Positions 24,770 to 34,217 of a DNA stretch of 64,000 nucleotides are shown piece after piece (within the stretch, counting starts at the first letter, position 1; each line of letters opens with the position of its first letter). The position numbers and the translations under genes were made by a program. The stretch covers positions 4,751-68,750 of the forward strand of contig PLGY01000036.1 in assembly GCA_003139855.1 (NCBI GenBank), given 5' to 3'. The DNA is from Candidatus Methanoflorens stordalenmirensis. Its GTDB lineage: Archaea > Halobacteriota > Bog-38 > Methanoflorentales > Methanoflorentaceae. A model generated the notes under the pieces. The model was not told the origin of the DNA, made no database searches, and was given only the letters and a program-made list of their open reading frames with translations.

Positions 24770-25732
24770 TCATGTCAAGGCCCTTCCGCACAACAACAAA
24801 ACGACGAGTGAGACGGTAAACATCGACGTAATCAGCATAACGCTAAGGGCACGGTTGACAGTGGCCCTCGTTATGTTATCTCGACCGTCGCCGATCTCAT
24901 AGCTTGACGACCTGATTAGCGTCACGCCTAATCCCCCTGCGAATAGGGCGACGGGGATTCCTGAGTTAACGGCTGATTTTTTGTGCCGGTCCGTTTTCAA
25001 AACGTGCCATGCCTCTTCGCAGGCCGATTTGCCAGAGACCATGCGAAATCCTAGCAGCATTGGAACGATCGCCAAGCGGGTCGGAAGGTAGTTGAAAATG
25101 TCATCCAATCGGGCTGAAAACAAGCCGGCATATAGTCTGTGATCTCTGTAGCCAAGCATCGAATCAAGGGTGTTCACGACACGATAACAGAGTGCGCCTG
25201 CTACTCCAAAAACGGCAAAGAACAGAAGCGGAGAAACTACACTGTCAACGGTGTTCTCTCCGACTGACTCACACACACTCGACAAGACGCGTTCGCGGTC
25301 AAGATGCAACCTTTCTCTGCTGACGAGCGCGCGTAGGTGCAACCGCGCCCCATCGATGTCTGTGTAGGCGAGATCTGTCACCCTGATAGCCTCTTTTTGC
25401 AGCGTGAATATCGTGAATGATGCCTTGAGTAAGTAAGCACTGAGCCCGACGTAGCCCAACAGCAGCACGACGTTTCCGCTTGCGATCTGATAGCCTAGCC
25501 ACTGGAAAAGCGCGACCGGTACGGTAAAGGTTACGATCAGGCCTATCGCGAGAGCGACCCCCTTGAGGCGCTGTACACTAGCAGTCCCCCCGTACAAGCC
25601 TCGTTCCAGGATTGTGCCGATCTTCCCCATCCACACAACCGGATGCGCCACGGCTGGAGGTTCGCCGAGAAACACGTCGAGTGCCAACGCAACGAAAAGA
25701 ATCGAGATCTGAACGAGAAGCCAAGAAAACAT
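24770..25732 (-). CDS. cbiB: Adenosylcobinamide-phosphate synthase CbiB
   Basis: Integral membrane enzyme attaching aminopropanol phosphate to adenosylcobyric acid. The 320-aa protein begins with an amphipathic hydrophobic segment containing ALDVFLGEPPAVAHPVVWMG, the family signature. CESVGENTVDSVVSPL and LDSMLGYRDHRLYAGLFSARLDDIFNY-type segments follow. It starts three bases after the cobyric acid synthase stop, so the two form an operon. Confidence 0.94.
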   Translation of the reverse strand: MFSWLLVQISILFVALALDVFLGEPPAVAHPVVWMGKIGTILERGLYGGTASVQRLKGVALAIGLIVTFTVPVALFQWLGYQIASGNVVLLLGYVGLSAYLLKASFTIFTLQKEAIRVTDLAYTDIDGARLHLRALVSRERLHLDRERVLSSVCESVGENTVDSVVSPLLFFAVFGVAGALCYRVVNTLDSMLGYRDHRLYAGLFSARLDDIFNYLPTRLAIVPMLLGFRMVSGKSACEEAWHVLKTDRHKKSAVNSGIPVALFAGGLGVTLIRSSSYEIGDGRDNITRATVNRALSVMLITSMFTVSLVVLLLCGRALT

Positions 25733-25735
25733 TGA

Positions 25736-27241
25736 TCATAGTCCGATAATCGAGTATAGCGCTTCCATGTCCACGTGGTCGAGGACAACACACGCCAGCT
25801 CATCAAAGGGATCCACACCTTGATCGGAGGGCAGCTGGCCCTTTAATGCGGTAGACCGCTGGGGAGCAGCGCGGCGTGGATCGTGTGGCTTTTCCATATG
25901 TTTAGAGTGCAGGTGCTCCAACAAAGCAGAGCGAAAGTTGTCGTTGTGGAACAAGCCGTGCAAGTAAGTACCTAAGACGAGGCCTGTGGCATCCTGCCCT
26001 CCATCATCGCCAAATATCGGAAGCGCAGATGTTGTGGTGCCCATGTGAATCTCGTACCCCCGCACGGTTTGATTCCTCAGGTGGTCGAGCACCGGCCCCG
26101 TTCCGGTAACACGTTTTTCCACCTGCTTCGTTCTTTTTTCGGAAGAATTGAAGACGGTCCGCGCATGCAGCAGCCGCAACCCTTCTACGACATTGCTTTG
26201 GTTTTGAGTTCCCTCAAAGCCTTCGTCAGTTATTGTCTCTCCAAGCATCTGAAATCCCCCACAGATTCCGATGATGGGGATTACTCCAGCACGCGCCTCG
26301 ATGCGCTTATCCATGCCAGAGCGACGCATTGCGCTCAAATCGTCAACCGTGTTCTTCGTGCCAGGAATAATTATGGCGTCGGGCTCATCTAGATCACCAT
26401 CTAACGAAACATATCGAACTCGGGCAACAGCTTCAAGCGGTTCAAAATCGGTGAAATTGGAGATATGGGGAAGCCGGATCACTGCAATGTCGAGCACGCT
26501 GTGTGCGGCCGGCAGTGTGTCACCAAGCGAAACGGAATCTTCAGACGGCAATCGCACGTTCACGTATGGAATGACGCCCAGAACAGGGATCCCGGTGAGC
26601 TCCTCGAGCTGTGTTAGGCCTGGCTCAAGCAGCTTCTCATCGCCTCGGAACTTGTTGATGATGAAGCCTTTGATACGTTTCTGATCATCCTCTGCCAGCA
26701 ATTGCACCGTCCCATAAAGGCTGGCAAAAACGCCGCCTCGCTCGATATCGCCGACTAGGACTACAGGGGCATCGGCACTGCGTGCGACGCGTAGGTTTGC
26801 GATGTCCTGCTCGTAGAGGTTGATTTCTGCAGGGCTGCCGGCGCCCTCCATTACGATGACCTCATATGAACGAGCAAGCGCTTCTAATGACTCGCAAACA
26901 TGCTGAAAAATAGCTTCTGTTGAGTCATAATACTCGCCCACTTTTCGATCACCTAGGGGCTTTCCGTGCAGGATCACCTGCGACACCATGTCCCCCTTAG
27001 GCTTCAACAAAACCGGATTCATGTCTGCTGACGGCTGAATCCTCGCAGCCCACGCTTGCACGGCTTGCGCGATTCCAATTTCGTCGCCGTCCTCCGTCAC
27101 CCACGAGTTTAAGCTCATGTTTTGGGACTTGAACGGCGCAACCTTGTAACCATTATTCACCAAAAGTCTGCAGAACGCAGCAACTAGCACGCTCTTGCCG
27201 ACGTGCGATGCCGTTCCACAGATCATTACAAATCGTGCCAT
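25736..27241 (-). CDS. cobQ: Cobyric acid synthase
   Basis: Glutamine-dependent amidation of four carboxylates of adenosylcobyrinate diamide. It is 501 aa. The N-terminal dethiobiotin-synthetase-like domain (CGTASHVGKSVLVAAFCRLL, FKSQNMSLNSWVT) precedes a triad-type glutamine amidotransferase domain with the Cys nucleophile in GICGGFQMLGETI and a C-terminal His in YLHGLFHND. An unusual polar insertion (about MEKPHDPRRAAPQRST) lies near the C-terminus. Confidence 0.95.
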   Translation of the reverse strand: MARFVMICGTASHVGKSVLVAAFCRLLVNNGYKVAPFKSQNMSLNSWVTEDGDEIGIAQAVQAWAARIQPSADMNPVLLKPKGDMVSQVILHGKPLGDRKVGEYYDSTEAIFQHVCESLEALARSYEVIVMEGAGSPAEINLYEQDIANLRVARSADAPVVLVGDIERGGVFASLYGTVQLLAEDDQKRIKGFIINKFRGDEKLLEPGLTQLEELTGIPVLGVIPYVNVRLPSEDSVSLGDTLPAAHSVLDIAVIRLPHISNFTDFEPLEAVARVRYVSLDGDLDEPDAIIIPGTKNTVDDLSAMRRSGMDKRIEARAGVIPIIGICGGFQMLGETITDEGFEGTQNQSNVVEGLRLLHARTVFNSSEKRTKQVEKRVTGTGPVLDHLRNQTVRGYEIHMGTTTSALPIFGDDGGQDATGLVLGTYLHGLFHNDNFRSALLEHLHSKHMEKPHDPRRAAPQRSTALKGQLPSDQGVDPFDELACVVLDHVDMEALYSIIGL

Positions 27242-27448
27242 GCTTGATCAACACCTAACGCTGCTTCCTGCAAGTTCGTTTCTCAAGATCTGGAAACGGC
27301 CGAGTTCAAGCACTTTTTACCGCAGGCCGCGATAAATAGTTGTGGGAAATCGTTCGCAAGAAACTTAGTAGCGGTTCGGAACTCTCGTACGCGCTCCTGC
27401 CCTCGTCATGAAGGCGCAGCGAAGAGAGACCTTAGGGCAATGCGATGA

Positions 27449-28540
27449 TCACAAAAGACGCGCCGGGTGGATAAAGCCGCCCGCCAGCATTAAGTCCGCA
27501 AGCACGATAGCGACCATTGCTTCTGCCACCGGGACGATTCTGGGCAGGATACACGGATCGTGCCTGCCCGATACCGACAGATCGACTTCCTCTAGCGTTT
27601 CCAAATCGACTGAGGTTTGTCGCATTCCGATTGAAGGAGTCGGCTTCACCGCAATTCTGCTAATGATCGGCGCTCCTGTCGAAATGCCGCCGAGAATTCC
27701 GCCAGCTCTGTTCGTTTTCGGTTCTATTCGGCCATCCTTCGTGGTGAATTGGTCGTTCATTTCGCTCCCTTTTAGTTTTGCTGCGAGGAAGCCTACGCCA
27801 ATTTCAACGCCCTTCACGGCGCCAATACTCATAAGGGCCCTACCCAATTCTGCATCGAGTTTACCGAACACCGGCTCGCCGACACCTGGAGGAACATTGA
27901 AAGCAACGATTTCGGCAATACCACCGACGCTGTCGCCAGCTTCTTTCATACGTTCGATACACGCAGCCATCTCGTCCGATGCGGCCGCGTCGCAGCATCT
28001 TACGATGCTCGTCTCAGCGAGGAGTAGATCTTCGGGACTCTCAAAGACGAACTTGGATTGTATCCCGTGGATATCGATAACGTGCCCGAGAACGCGGATC
28101 TCGCGATGCTCGAGCAGTTTCTTTGCCACCGCCCCCGCAGCAACGCGGGCGACAGTCTCTCGGGCTGACGCTCTCCCTCCGCCGCGGTGATCTCGCCACC
28201 CGTATTTCACGTGGAACGTGTAATCCGCGTGGCCGGGACGCGGCACGTGACGCAACTCATCGTACCCCCGCGAATCGACGTCTTCATTCCGGATGATGAT
28301 TGAAATCGGGGTGCCGAGCGTCTTTTCTTGGTAGATGCCCGAAAGTATGTGCGCGGTATCCTTTTCGGAACGTGGTGTCGTTATAGTGCTTTGACCTGGA
28401 CGTCTTCGATCGAGCTCTTTTTGAATGTCCTCGTGGGTTATCCGCAATCCTGCCGGGCACCCGTCGATAACCGCTCCCACTGCTTGACCGTGACTCTCAC
28501 CCCACGTCGTTACCCGAAAAATGTGTCCCCAAGTGTTCAT
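27449..28540 (-). CDS. aroC: Chorismate synthase
   Basis: FMN-dependent last step of the shikimate pathway. It is 363 aa. The signatures [34 protein letters not shown] and [30 protein letters not shown] are all present. It follows aroA on the minus strand after 24 bases, so the pair is a two-gene aromatic amino acid operon. A G-rich Shine-Dalgarno (GGGGGGAC) precedes the ATG. Confidence 0.96.
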   Translation of the reverse strand: MNTWGHIFRVTTWGESHGQAVGAVIDGCPAGLRITHEDIQKELDRRRPGQSTITTPRSEKDTAHILSGIYQEKTLGTPISIIIRNEDVDSRGYDELRHVPRPGHADYTFHVKYGWRDHRGGGRASARETVARVAAGAVAKKLLEHREIRVLGHVIDIHGIQSKFVFESPEDLLLAETSIVRCCDAAASDEMAACIERMKEAGDSVGGIAEIVAFNVPPGVGEPVFGKLDAELGRALMSIGAVKGVEIGVGFLAAKLKGSEMNDQFTTKDGRIEPKTNRAGGILGGISTGAPIISRIAVKPTPSIGMRQTSVDLETLEEVDLSVSGRHDPCILPRIVPVAEAMVAIVLADLMLAGGFIHPARLL

Positions 28541-28564
28541 GAAGCAAGTCCCCCCCAGTGAGCT

Positions 28565-29842
28565 TTAGAGGGTCTCAATGCTCGTCTGCTCGAGATTTGC
28601 TCCGAGGGCGAAGATATCATCAAAGAAGTCCGGGTATGACACTTTCACCGATTCTGCATTGTCGATCTGGGTCTCTCCGTCGGCGCCCAGCGCTGCTACC
28701 GCAAGCGCCATAACGATGCGATGGTCCCCATATCCGCTCAAACTAGCTCCCTGCGGCTTTCCGCCCCCGATTCGCAACGTGTCGTCCACCTTTTTGATAT
28801 CCACCTGCATCTTTCTCAGCTCCGTTATTATGGCGACGAGTCGATCCGTCTCTTTGTAGCGCAGGTGAGCTACGTTTGAAATGTCGGTAGTGCCTTGAGC
28901 GTATGCGCCTAGAACCGCTAGTATAGGAACAAGATCTGGCACGTCACCTGCGTCAATCGCGATGCCCTGAAGCTCGGCACCGTCTACAGTGACGACATCA
29001 CCCTCCCAAGAAATATGTGCCCCCATCTCTTTGAGAATGGGGACAATTTTCTTATCACCTTGTTTCGATTCAGAGAGGTTGTGCACGCTCACGCGAGAAT
29101 TGGTTATTGCTGCGGCACTCAAATGAAAGGCTGCCGACGAAAAGTCGCCGGGAATCTGAAAATCTGTATCTGCATATTGCTGGCAGCAGGGGATCATGAA
29201 TTCGTGATAATCGGTGCTTACGTTGACTTGTGCTTTGTTCAACAGTTCGAGTGTCATGTCGACGTACGGGCGCGACGTAAGGTTGTGAACGGTCAGCATA
29301 CTATCTGCCTGACACAATGGACAGGCTATCAGAAGCGATGATAAAAACTGAGAGCTCATCGGATTCGTAAGCGTTGACTTTCCGCCTGAAAGAACGCCTT
29401 GGACGATCATAGGCGCGGTGCCATTCGACTTCGTCGAGAGAACCTTTGCTCCGAGTTCATTGAGAGCGTCGATAAGCTGAGAGCTCGGTCGAGTCCTCAG
29501 CGACGCATCTCCGGTCAAAACTGTCGTCCCGTCAATTAAGGAGCACACGCCCATCAGAAAGCGCAACGTGGTCCCGGAGTTCTGGCAATCTATAACATTC
29601 TCAGGCCTTTGCGGCTCTCCTTGCACGCCGTCGATGAAAAACGCATCACCGACGGGATTTATCGTCGCACCGATCGTCTCACACGCGCTTACCGTTGCGC
29701 ACGTGTCCGCAGAGACCAAAGGCTTGATGATACGTGAAGTCTTTGCTAAGCTGGCCATGACTATAGCGCGATGGGTGTAGCTTTTTGACGGAGGTGCGTC
29801 GAGCTTGCCGCGAATGATGGATTGCGAGACCTTCACGTTCAT
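28565..29842 (-). CDS. aroA: 3-Phosphoshikimate 1-carboxyvinyltransferase (EPSP synthase)
   Basis: Transfers the enolpyruvyl group of PEP to shikimate 3-phosphate. It is 425 aa. Family motifs include LDAPPSKSYTHRAIVMASLA, CQNSGTTLRFLMG, RPSSQLIDALNELGA, LRYKETDRL and SGYGDHRIVMALAVAALGA. A TATA-like box on the minus strand lies about 27 bases upstream of the ATG, suggesting a leaderless message shared with aroC. Confidence 0.96.
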   Translation of the reverse strand: MNVKVSQSIIRGKLDAPPSKSYTHRAIVMASLAKTSRIIKPLVSADTCATVSACETIGATINPVGDAFFIDGVQGEPQRPENVIDCQNSGTTLRFLMGVCSLIDGTTVLTGDASLRTRPSSQLIDALNELGAKVLSTKSNGTAPMIVQGVLSGGKSTLTNPMSSQFLSSLLIACPLCQADSMLTVHNLTSRPYVDMTLELLNKAQVNVSTDYHEFMIPCCQQYADTDFQIPGDFSSAAFHLSAAAITNSRVSVHNLSESKQGDKKIVPILKEMGAHISWEGDVVTVDGAELQGIAIDAGDVPDLVPILAVLGAYAQGTTDISNVAHLRYKETDRLVAIITELRKMQVDIKKVDDTLRIGGGKPQGASLSGYGDHRIVMALAVAALGADGETQIDNAESVKVSYPDFFDDIFALGANLEQTSIETL

Positions 29843-29876
29843 AATATATGAATGATTAGAATCAATTTATTTAAAC
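29843..29876. promoter_or_regulatory. Divergent aroA / wHTH promoter region
   Basis: Read on the minus strand, TTTAAATA (29875-29868) is centred about 27-29 bases before the aroA ATG at 29842, which fits a leaderless transcript. Read on the plus strand, AATATATG (29843-29850) would place a start near 29874, just ahead of the wHTH ATG at 29888. The two transcripts may therefore compete. Confidence 0.45.
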
Positions 29877-29887
29877 GTGTGGTAGAG

Positions 29888-30190
29888 ATGTTGGATCGAC
29901 TAGAAAACGAGATAGAGATGCTTGAAAGGCACTTAGAGGTTTTAAACGCAGTCGTTGTCGGGGAGCCTGTTGGGATTTCGAAATTGTCAGAAGTGACTGG
30001 ACATTCCAAGTACAAAGTCCGCTACTCGCTCCGAATATTAGAGCAGGAGGGCTTGATCAAACCATCACCGTACGGCGCAATTACCAGCGCGAAGATTTCA
30101 GAGTTTGTTCAGAACTACGAGCACCTTCTGGACCAGTTTCTCAAGAAGCTAAGTGAAGTCAAAGCCAACTACAGGATTGAACGCGATTGA
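29888..30190 (+). CDS. Small winged-helix transcriptional regulator
   Basis: A 100-aa protein. An N-terminal coiled-coil (MLDRLENEIEMLERHLEVL) precedes a winged helix: VGISKLSEVTGHSKYKVRYS is the recognition part and LRILEQEGLIKPSPYGAI the wing. A helical C-terminus may dimerise. It is divergent from aroA and shares a very short promoter region, so it could regulate aromatic amino acid genes; this is inference. The open frame extends to ATG 29852, but promoter placement favours 29888. Confidence 0.72.
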   Translation: MLDRLENEIEMLERHLEVLNAVVVGEPVGISKLSEVTGHSKYKVRYSLRILEQEGLIKPSPYGAITSAKISEFVQNYEHLLDQFLKKLSEVKANYRIERD

Positions 30191-30285
30191 CGCCCAAAGG
30201 CGCCCACAATGAGCATCACTCGTCGCGCGAACGGTTCTACGACCTTAAAGCTTAAGTAAAAAAACAAACTAGAGAGATGTGTCAA

Positions 30286-30358
30286 GCCGCCATAACTCAG
30301 TTGGTAGAGTGCGTGGCTGTTAACCACGATGTCACAGGTTCGAGCCCTGTTGGCGGCG
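30286..30358 (+). tRNA. tRNA-Asn (GTT)
   Basis: Acceptor GCCGCCA/TGGCGGC, anticodon stem CGTGG/CCACG, loop CTGTTAA, T-arm ACAGGTTCGAGCCCTGT, discriminator G. No intron and no encoded CCA. Tandem with the next tRNA, five bases apart. Confidence 0.95.
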
Positions 30359-30363
30359 TCAGC

Positions 30364-30438
30364 GGGCCTGTAGCTTAGCCAGGTCAGAGCGCCCGGCTCA
30401 TAACCGGGCGGTCACCGGTTCAAATCCGGTCAGGCCCA
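30364..30438 (+). tRNA. tRNA with CAT anticodon (tRNA-Ile2 or elongator Met)
   Basis: Acceptor GGGCCTG/CAGGCCC, loop CTCATAA, discriminator A. The acceptor and D-arm (TAGCTTAGCCAGGT) are almost the same as the tRNA-Ile(GAT) at 48.6 kb, which favours Ile2 (agmatidine-modified CAT) over elongator Met. It lacks the A1-U72 pair of an archaeal initiator. Confidence 0.88.
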
Positions 30439-30738
30439 TCTCTTAGATTCTGAGATTGCAAGGGCGGTTCACTCACGGGTCGCGTAACTTAGTGGCGTCT
30501 CGTCGAGTTCATCCATTACGGCGTAAGAAACCTTTTTTCCAGGAAGATCGCGTCAGCATAAACTGACCGAGTTGAGCTATCGCTCGTCACGCGCGGCAAT
30601 TGGCTTTCTAGGCGCACAGAACAAATGGCACCGAGCTAAATAAATATGAGGTCCGCCATTAGGCGTATTACAAGCAAGACCACCGTCTATGTCCATAGCG
30701 TCTCTAAACGCGCATTTAATTCGACCAACGTGATCAAT
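30439..30738. other. Spacer with TyrRS promoter
   Basis: No credible gene in 300 bases. TAAATAAATATG at 30636-30647 is a TATA-like element; transcription would begin near 30670 and leave a leader of about 70 bases to the TyrRS start. Confidence 0.4.
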
Positions 30739-31692
30739 GTGAAGTTCGAACAAGTCATGAGCAACGTGGAAGAGGCCGTAACCGAAGACGAGCTGGCTGC
30801 CCTTCTCGACAATGAGACAAACATTACCGCCTATGCCGGCTACGAACCTAGCGGAGAACTCCATCTTGGACATCTTCTAACGGCGTATAAGCTCATTGAT
30901 CTTCAGTCAGTCGGCGCCGATGTAATTGTGCTGCTGGCGGACTTGCACGCATATCTGAACGAAAAGGGCACGATGGATCAAATCCGCGACTGGGCGGACC
31001 ACTACCAGAAGTGTTTTTCCGCTTTAGGCCTTGCTGAAGGCACGAGATTTGTGCGCGGCAGCGATTATCAGCTTGAACCGGAATACACCAAGCTGATTCT
31101 GAAACTAGCGAGGCACACCACGCTGAACCGCGCTCGGCGAAGCATGGACGAGGTGTCACGAAACGCGGAGGACCCGGTCGTCTCTCAAATAATCTATCCG
31201 CTTATGCAAACAGCGGACATAGGATACTTAAACATCGACATCGCCGTCGGCGGGATCGATCAACGCAAGATTCACATGTTGGCGCGAGAAGAGCTTCATT
31301 CCATGGGATTTAAATCCCCTGTGTGCGTCCACACGCCAATCCTGCTCGGCCTCGACGCGAACAAAATGTCCTCGTCAAGGAACAACCTTATTGCCGTCGA
31401 AGACTCGCCTGAGTCCATCAAGAGGAAGATCCAATCCGCTTATTGCCCGCCGCGAACACCTGAGGAAAACCCCATCCTCCAGTTGTACCGGTACTACGTC
31501 TTTCCCCAATTCAAGCACGTCGAGCTCGAGCGACCCCAAAAGTTCGGCGGCTCGATTTGTTACGAGGACTTCTCCGCGCTCGAGCTGGATTACGCCGCCG
31601 GCAAGCTTCACCCGCTGGATCTCAAAAACGGCGCAGCGACGTATGTCGAAGGAATTATAGGGCCTATTCGTAGCGCGCTACACGGCGACTAA
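30739..31692 (+). CDS. tyrS: Tyrosyl-tRNA synthetase
   Basis: Class I synthetase. It is 317 aa from the GTG at 30739 (VKFEQVMSNVEEAVTEDEL), matching the archaeal length. The HIGH-like motif is in GYEPSGELHLGHLLTAYK and the KMSKS-like motif is in GLDANKMSSSRNN. The open frame reaches ATG 30646, but the extra residues are unlike the family and overlap the TATA element. ATG 30757 is another option. Confidence 0.93.
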   Translation: MKFEQVMSNVEEAVTEDELAALLDNETNITAYAGYEPSGELHLGHLLTAYKLIDLQSVGADVIVLLADLHAYLNEKGTMDQIRDWADHYQKCFSALGLAEGTRFVRGSDYQLEPEYTKLILKLARHTTLNRARRSMDEVSRNAEDPVVSQIIYPLMQTADIGYLNIDIAVGGIDQRKIHMLAREELHSMGFKSPVCVHTPILLGLDANKMSSSRNNLIAVEDSPESIKRKIQSAYCPPRTPEENPILQLYRYYVFPQFKHVELERPQKFGGSICYEDFSALELDYAAGKLHPLDLKNGAATYVEGIIGPIRSALHGD

Positions 31693-31765
31693 ACTGTTTC
31701 GACTGAAAGAAAAAGAGCCGTATTACGAACGAGGTGTTTCTCTGAGTCAAGAACCGCAGACTAAA

Positions 31766-32025
31766 ATGAGACTTCCACAGAAGAAGGGGGGGAGATCCTC
31801 GGGATCGTAGAAAGCATGCTCGGCGCGAACAGGGTGAGAATTCGGTCTATGGACGGCAAAACTCGCATGGGGGGAATTCGCGGCAAAATGAAAAGACGCG
31901 TCTGGTTACGTGCCGGCGATGTCATAGTTATGGTGCCGTGGAGTTTTCAAGACGATAAAGCGGACATCGTCTGGCGATACCAAGGAACGCAAGTTGAGTG
32001 GCTCAAGAAGAGCGGGTACTTGTAG
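31766..32025 (+). pseudogene. eif1a: Translation initiation factor aIF1A, apparent frameshift in a G7 tract
   Basis: The C-terminal 69 residues from ATG 31816 ([37 protein letters not shown]) are a typical OB-fold aIF1A. The expected N-terminal part is in another frame: ATG 31766 encodes MRLPQKKGG and then hits a TAG. In the lower frame EILGIVES continues into MLGAN. The two frames meet at seven Gs (31786-31792); one extra G, or two fewer, would restore MRLPQKKG(G)[13 protein letters not shown]. The factor is essential in archaea, so a sequencing error is likelier than true loss, but recoding cannot be ruled out. Confidence 0.85.
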
Positions 32026-32065
32026 ATGCCGTGAAACGGCGGCTTTCTCAGCCCTCCAAACATCC

Positions 32066-32854
32066 ATGACTGACCTGCCTGATTTGATTGACGATAAGAT
32101 AAAGCGCATCGAGAGAGACGTTGACGAGCTACGGGTGCGCGATAAAGAAGCAGACGATTTCAAGGTTCGAGACGAAGTATTCGACGAGCTAACCCTAAAG
32201 GCTCTATATCGCCTCGCTAGCACTGGGCTTATACAAGCGCTTGGTGGCCCTATTTCGACGGGAAAAGAAGCGAACGTTTTCCATGCAATAGGGCCGGGCG
32301 GACGTGAGCTCGCGATCAAGATCTACCGAATAAGAACGAGTGACTTTAAGGCTATGCACGACTACATACTGGGCGATTACAGGTTTGCGAACGTCAGGAA
32401 AACCAAGAAGGATGTGGTATTCGCGTGGACAAAAAAAGAATTCCGGAACTTAACGCGAGCGCGTAAAGCACGCGTCCGCGTACCCGAGCCACTCAAATAT
32501 AGGGAGAATGTGCTCGTCATGCAGTTTATAGGCCGAGACGGCGTCGCTTGTCCGCTTTTGAAGCACGCGGTAGAAAATTTAGAAAACGTCAAAGAGGTAT
32601 ACGACGCGACGATCGAATTCATGAAGAGACTTTATCAAGATGCACACTTGGTCCACGCCGACCTCAGTGAATACAACATACTTGTCGACGACCAAGCCGA
32701 GCCCGTATTCATCGATATGGGCCAGTCCGTGCTTGTACAGCACCCTCGTGCACAGGAGTTTCTGCAGCGGGACGTCGGCAACGTGGTGAAGTTCTTCAAT
32801 GAAGCTGGAGTGCGGGCTTCAGCGATCACAGTTTTGAGAGAGATCACTAAATGA
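32066..32854 (+). CDS. rio1: RIO1 serine protein kinase
   Basis: Atypical kinase/ATPase acting in late 40S/30S maturation. The 262-aa protein carries the RIO1-specific STGKEANVF loop, the ATP lysine in ELAIKIYR, the catalytic HADLSEYNIL and the metal-binding VFIDMGQSV. ATG 32066 (MTDLPDLIDDKIKR) fits the family; the frame is open 24 codons further up. It ends in an ATGA overlap with the KH-domain gene, which also acts in ribosome assembly. Confidence 0.95.
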   Translation: MTDLPDLIDDKIKRIERDVDELRVRDKEADDFKVRDEVFDELTLKALYRLASTGLIQALGGPISTGKEANVFHAIGPGGRELAIKIYRIRTSDFKAMHDYILGDYRFANVRKTKKDVVFAWTKKEFRNLTRARKARVRVPEPLKYRENVLVMQFIGRDGVACPLLKHAVENLENVKEVYDATIEFMKRLYQDAHLVHADLSEYNILVDDQAEPVFIDMGQSVLVQHPRAQEFLQRDVGNVVKFFNEAGVRASAITVLREITK

Positions 32855-33387
32855 AGGAGTACCTAAAGGTTCCCAGAGACCGGATAGGAGTCATCATTGG
32901 CGTCGGTGGCAGCACGAAAGCGCAGATTGAGGAAAAAAGCACCGTGAAACTCGACATCGATAGCGCCGAGGGGACGGTCACCATCGAGAGCGATTCGCTT
33001 GGCATTTTGAAGGCAACAGAAGTCATTAATGCGCTTGCTCGCGGTTTTAGCCCAGAAAAGGCCTTCCGGATTTTCGAGGATGAACAGATTACCCTCGACA
33101 TCATCGATCTGTCAAAGGTCGCCGATACGCCGAAAGAGCTCAAACGGATTATGGGGCGCATAATTGGAAAAGAGGGAAAGTCGCGGGAGGCTCTTGAGAG
33201 TCTCACGGGCGCGAACGTTTCTATTTACGGAAAGACTGTGAGCACGATTGGGTACATCGATCAGATTCAGACGGTGAGAACAGCGATCGAAATGCTCGCA
33301 GAAGGAGCCAAACACGCTGCGGTCTACAGTTTCCTTGAAAGAAAACGGCAGGAACTGAAGCGTTCCCAATTGGATTATCTTGAGTGA
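32851..33387 (+). CDS. KH-domain RNA-binding protein, Dim2/Pno1-like
   Basis: A 178-aa protein with two KH-type repeats; the GxxG-bearing segments are DRIGVIIGVGGSTKAQIE and GRIIGKEGKSREALE. The archaeal Dim2 homologue binds the 3' end of 16S rRNA and stimulates aIF2-dependent steps. It overlaps rio1 by four bases, matching the conserved archaeal pair aIF1A-RIO1-Dim2 seen here in full. Confidence 0.93.
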   Translation: MKEYLKVPRDRIGVIIGVGGSTKAQIEEKSTVKLDIDSAEGTVTIESDSLGILKATEVINALARGFSPEKAFRIFEDEQITLDIIDLSKVADTPKELKRIMGRIIGKEGKSREALESLTGANVSIYGKTVSTIGYIDQIQTVRTAIEMLAEGAKHAAVYSFLERKRQELKRSQLDYLE

Positions 33388-33390
33388 CTA

Positions 33391-34203
33391 ATGCCGTCCC
33401 ATAGAGAAGCATTTATACTTCATGTGGCACAGGCGCTGCAGGAAGCTGAGACACGTCTGCCGCGCGATGTTACGCGGGCACTTGCCAACGCAGCAAAGGT
33501 TGAGTCAAACGATCGGGCCAAAGAACAGATATGCACAATTCTTGAAAACGTCAAGCTAGCGGGTGCTGCGGGTCTTCCGATGTGCCAGGACACAGGCGTT
33601 CCTATCTTCTTTGTCGAGATCGGACGAGAAGCAAACATCGATTTTGGCCTGAAAGAGGCACTTGCAACTGCTGTACAGCGTGCGACTGACGCAGTGCCCC
33701 TCAGGAAACACGCGGTTTACCCGCTCACAAGAAGGAGCTGCGATGAACCGCTCTTCGATATGATTTGTGACGTCAGCGAGGGGAACAGGCTATCGGTTGC
33801 CGTACTGGTCAAAGGCGCGGGTTCAGAAAACGTAAGCGCTTTGGCTATGCTGGAGCCGCTTCAAGACGTTAGGCCGTTCGTCCTCAACACGATATGGGAA
33901 AGTGGCGGCAAGCCGTGTCCGCCTATCATTGTGGGGCTAGGCATCGGAAGCACATTTGACGGCTGCGCGCGTCTGGCGAAAAGAACGCTGTTGAGATCGT
34001 TAGAAGAAGACCAGAGCCCCTTTGAAGCAGAGATCTTAGAACAGATCAACGAACTAGGCATCGGACCGATGGGCCTTGGCGGCGACACAACTGCGTTGCG
34101 CGTTTTCGTCGAAGAGGCCCCGTGTCACACCGCCATGCTTCCTGTAGCAGTGGCAGTCCAGTGCTGGGCCGATCGAAAGGCGAGATTCAGCATCAAGTTA
34201 TAA
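33391..34203 (+). CDS. fumA: Fumarate hydratase class I, alpha subunit
   Basis: The alpha subunit carries the 4Fe-4S cluster of two-subunit fumarase. It is 270 aa. The cluster cysteines are expected in LPMCQDTGVPIFF, SGGKPCPPIIVGLGIGSTFDGC and nearby segments. L-tartrate dehydratase alpha is the close alternative, but the beta partner and archaeal context favour fumarase. It starts three bases after the KH-protein stop. It could link to the TCA-type genes at 56-61 kb. Confidence 0.9.
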   Translation: MPSHREAFILHVAQALQEAETRLPRDVTRALANAAKVESNDRAKEQICTILENVKLAGAAGLPMCQDTGVPIFFVEIGREANIDFGLKEALATAVQRATDAVPLRKHAVYPLTRRSCDEPLFDMICDVSEGNRLSVAVLVKGAGSENVSALAMLEPLQDVRPFVLNTIWESGGKPCPPIIVGLGIGSTFDGCARLAKRTLLRSLEEDQSPFEAEILEQINELGIGPMGLGGDTTALRVFVEEAPCHTAMLPVAVAVQCWADRKARFSIKL

Positions 34204-34217
34204 CGAGGAGTCGTAGC

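Noticed and set aside
27408-28190. Long plus-strand open frame of 260 codons
   Set aside because: It is the antisense shadow of chorismate synthase, whose motifs are unambiguous on the other strand.
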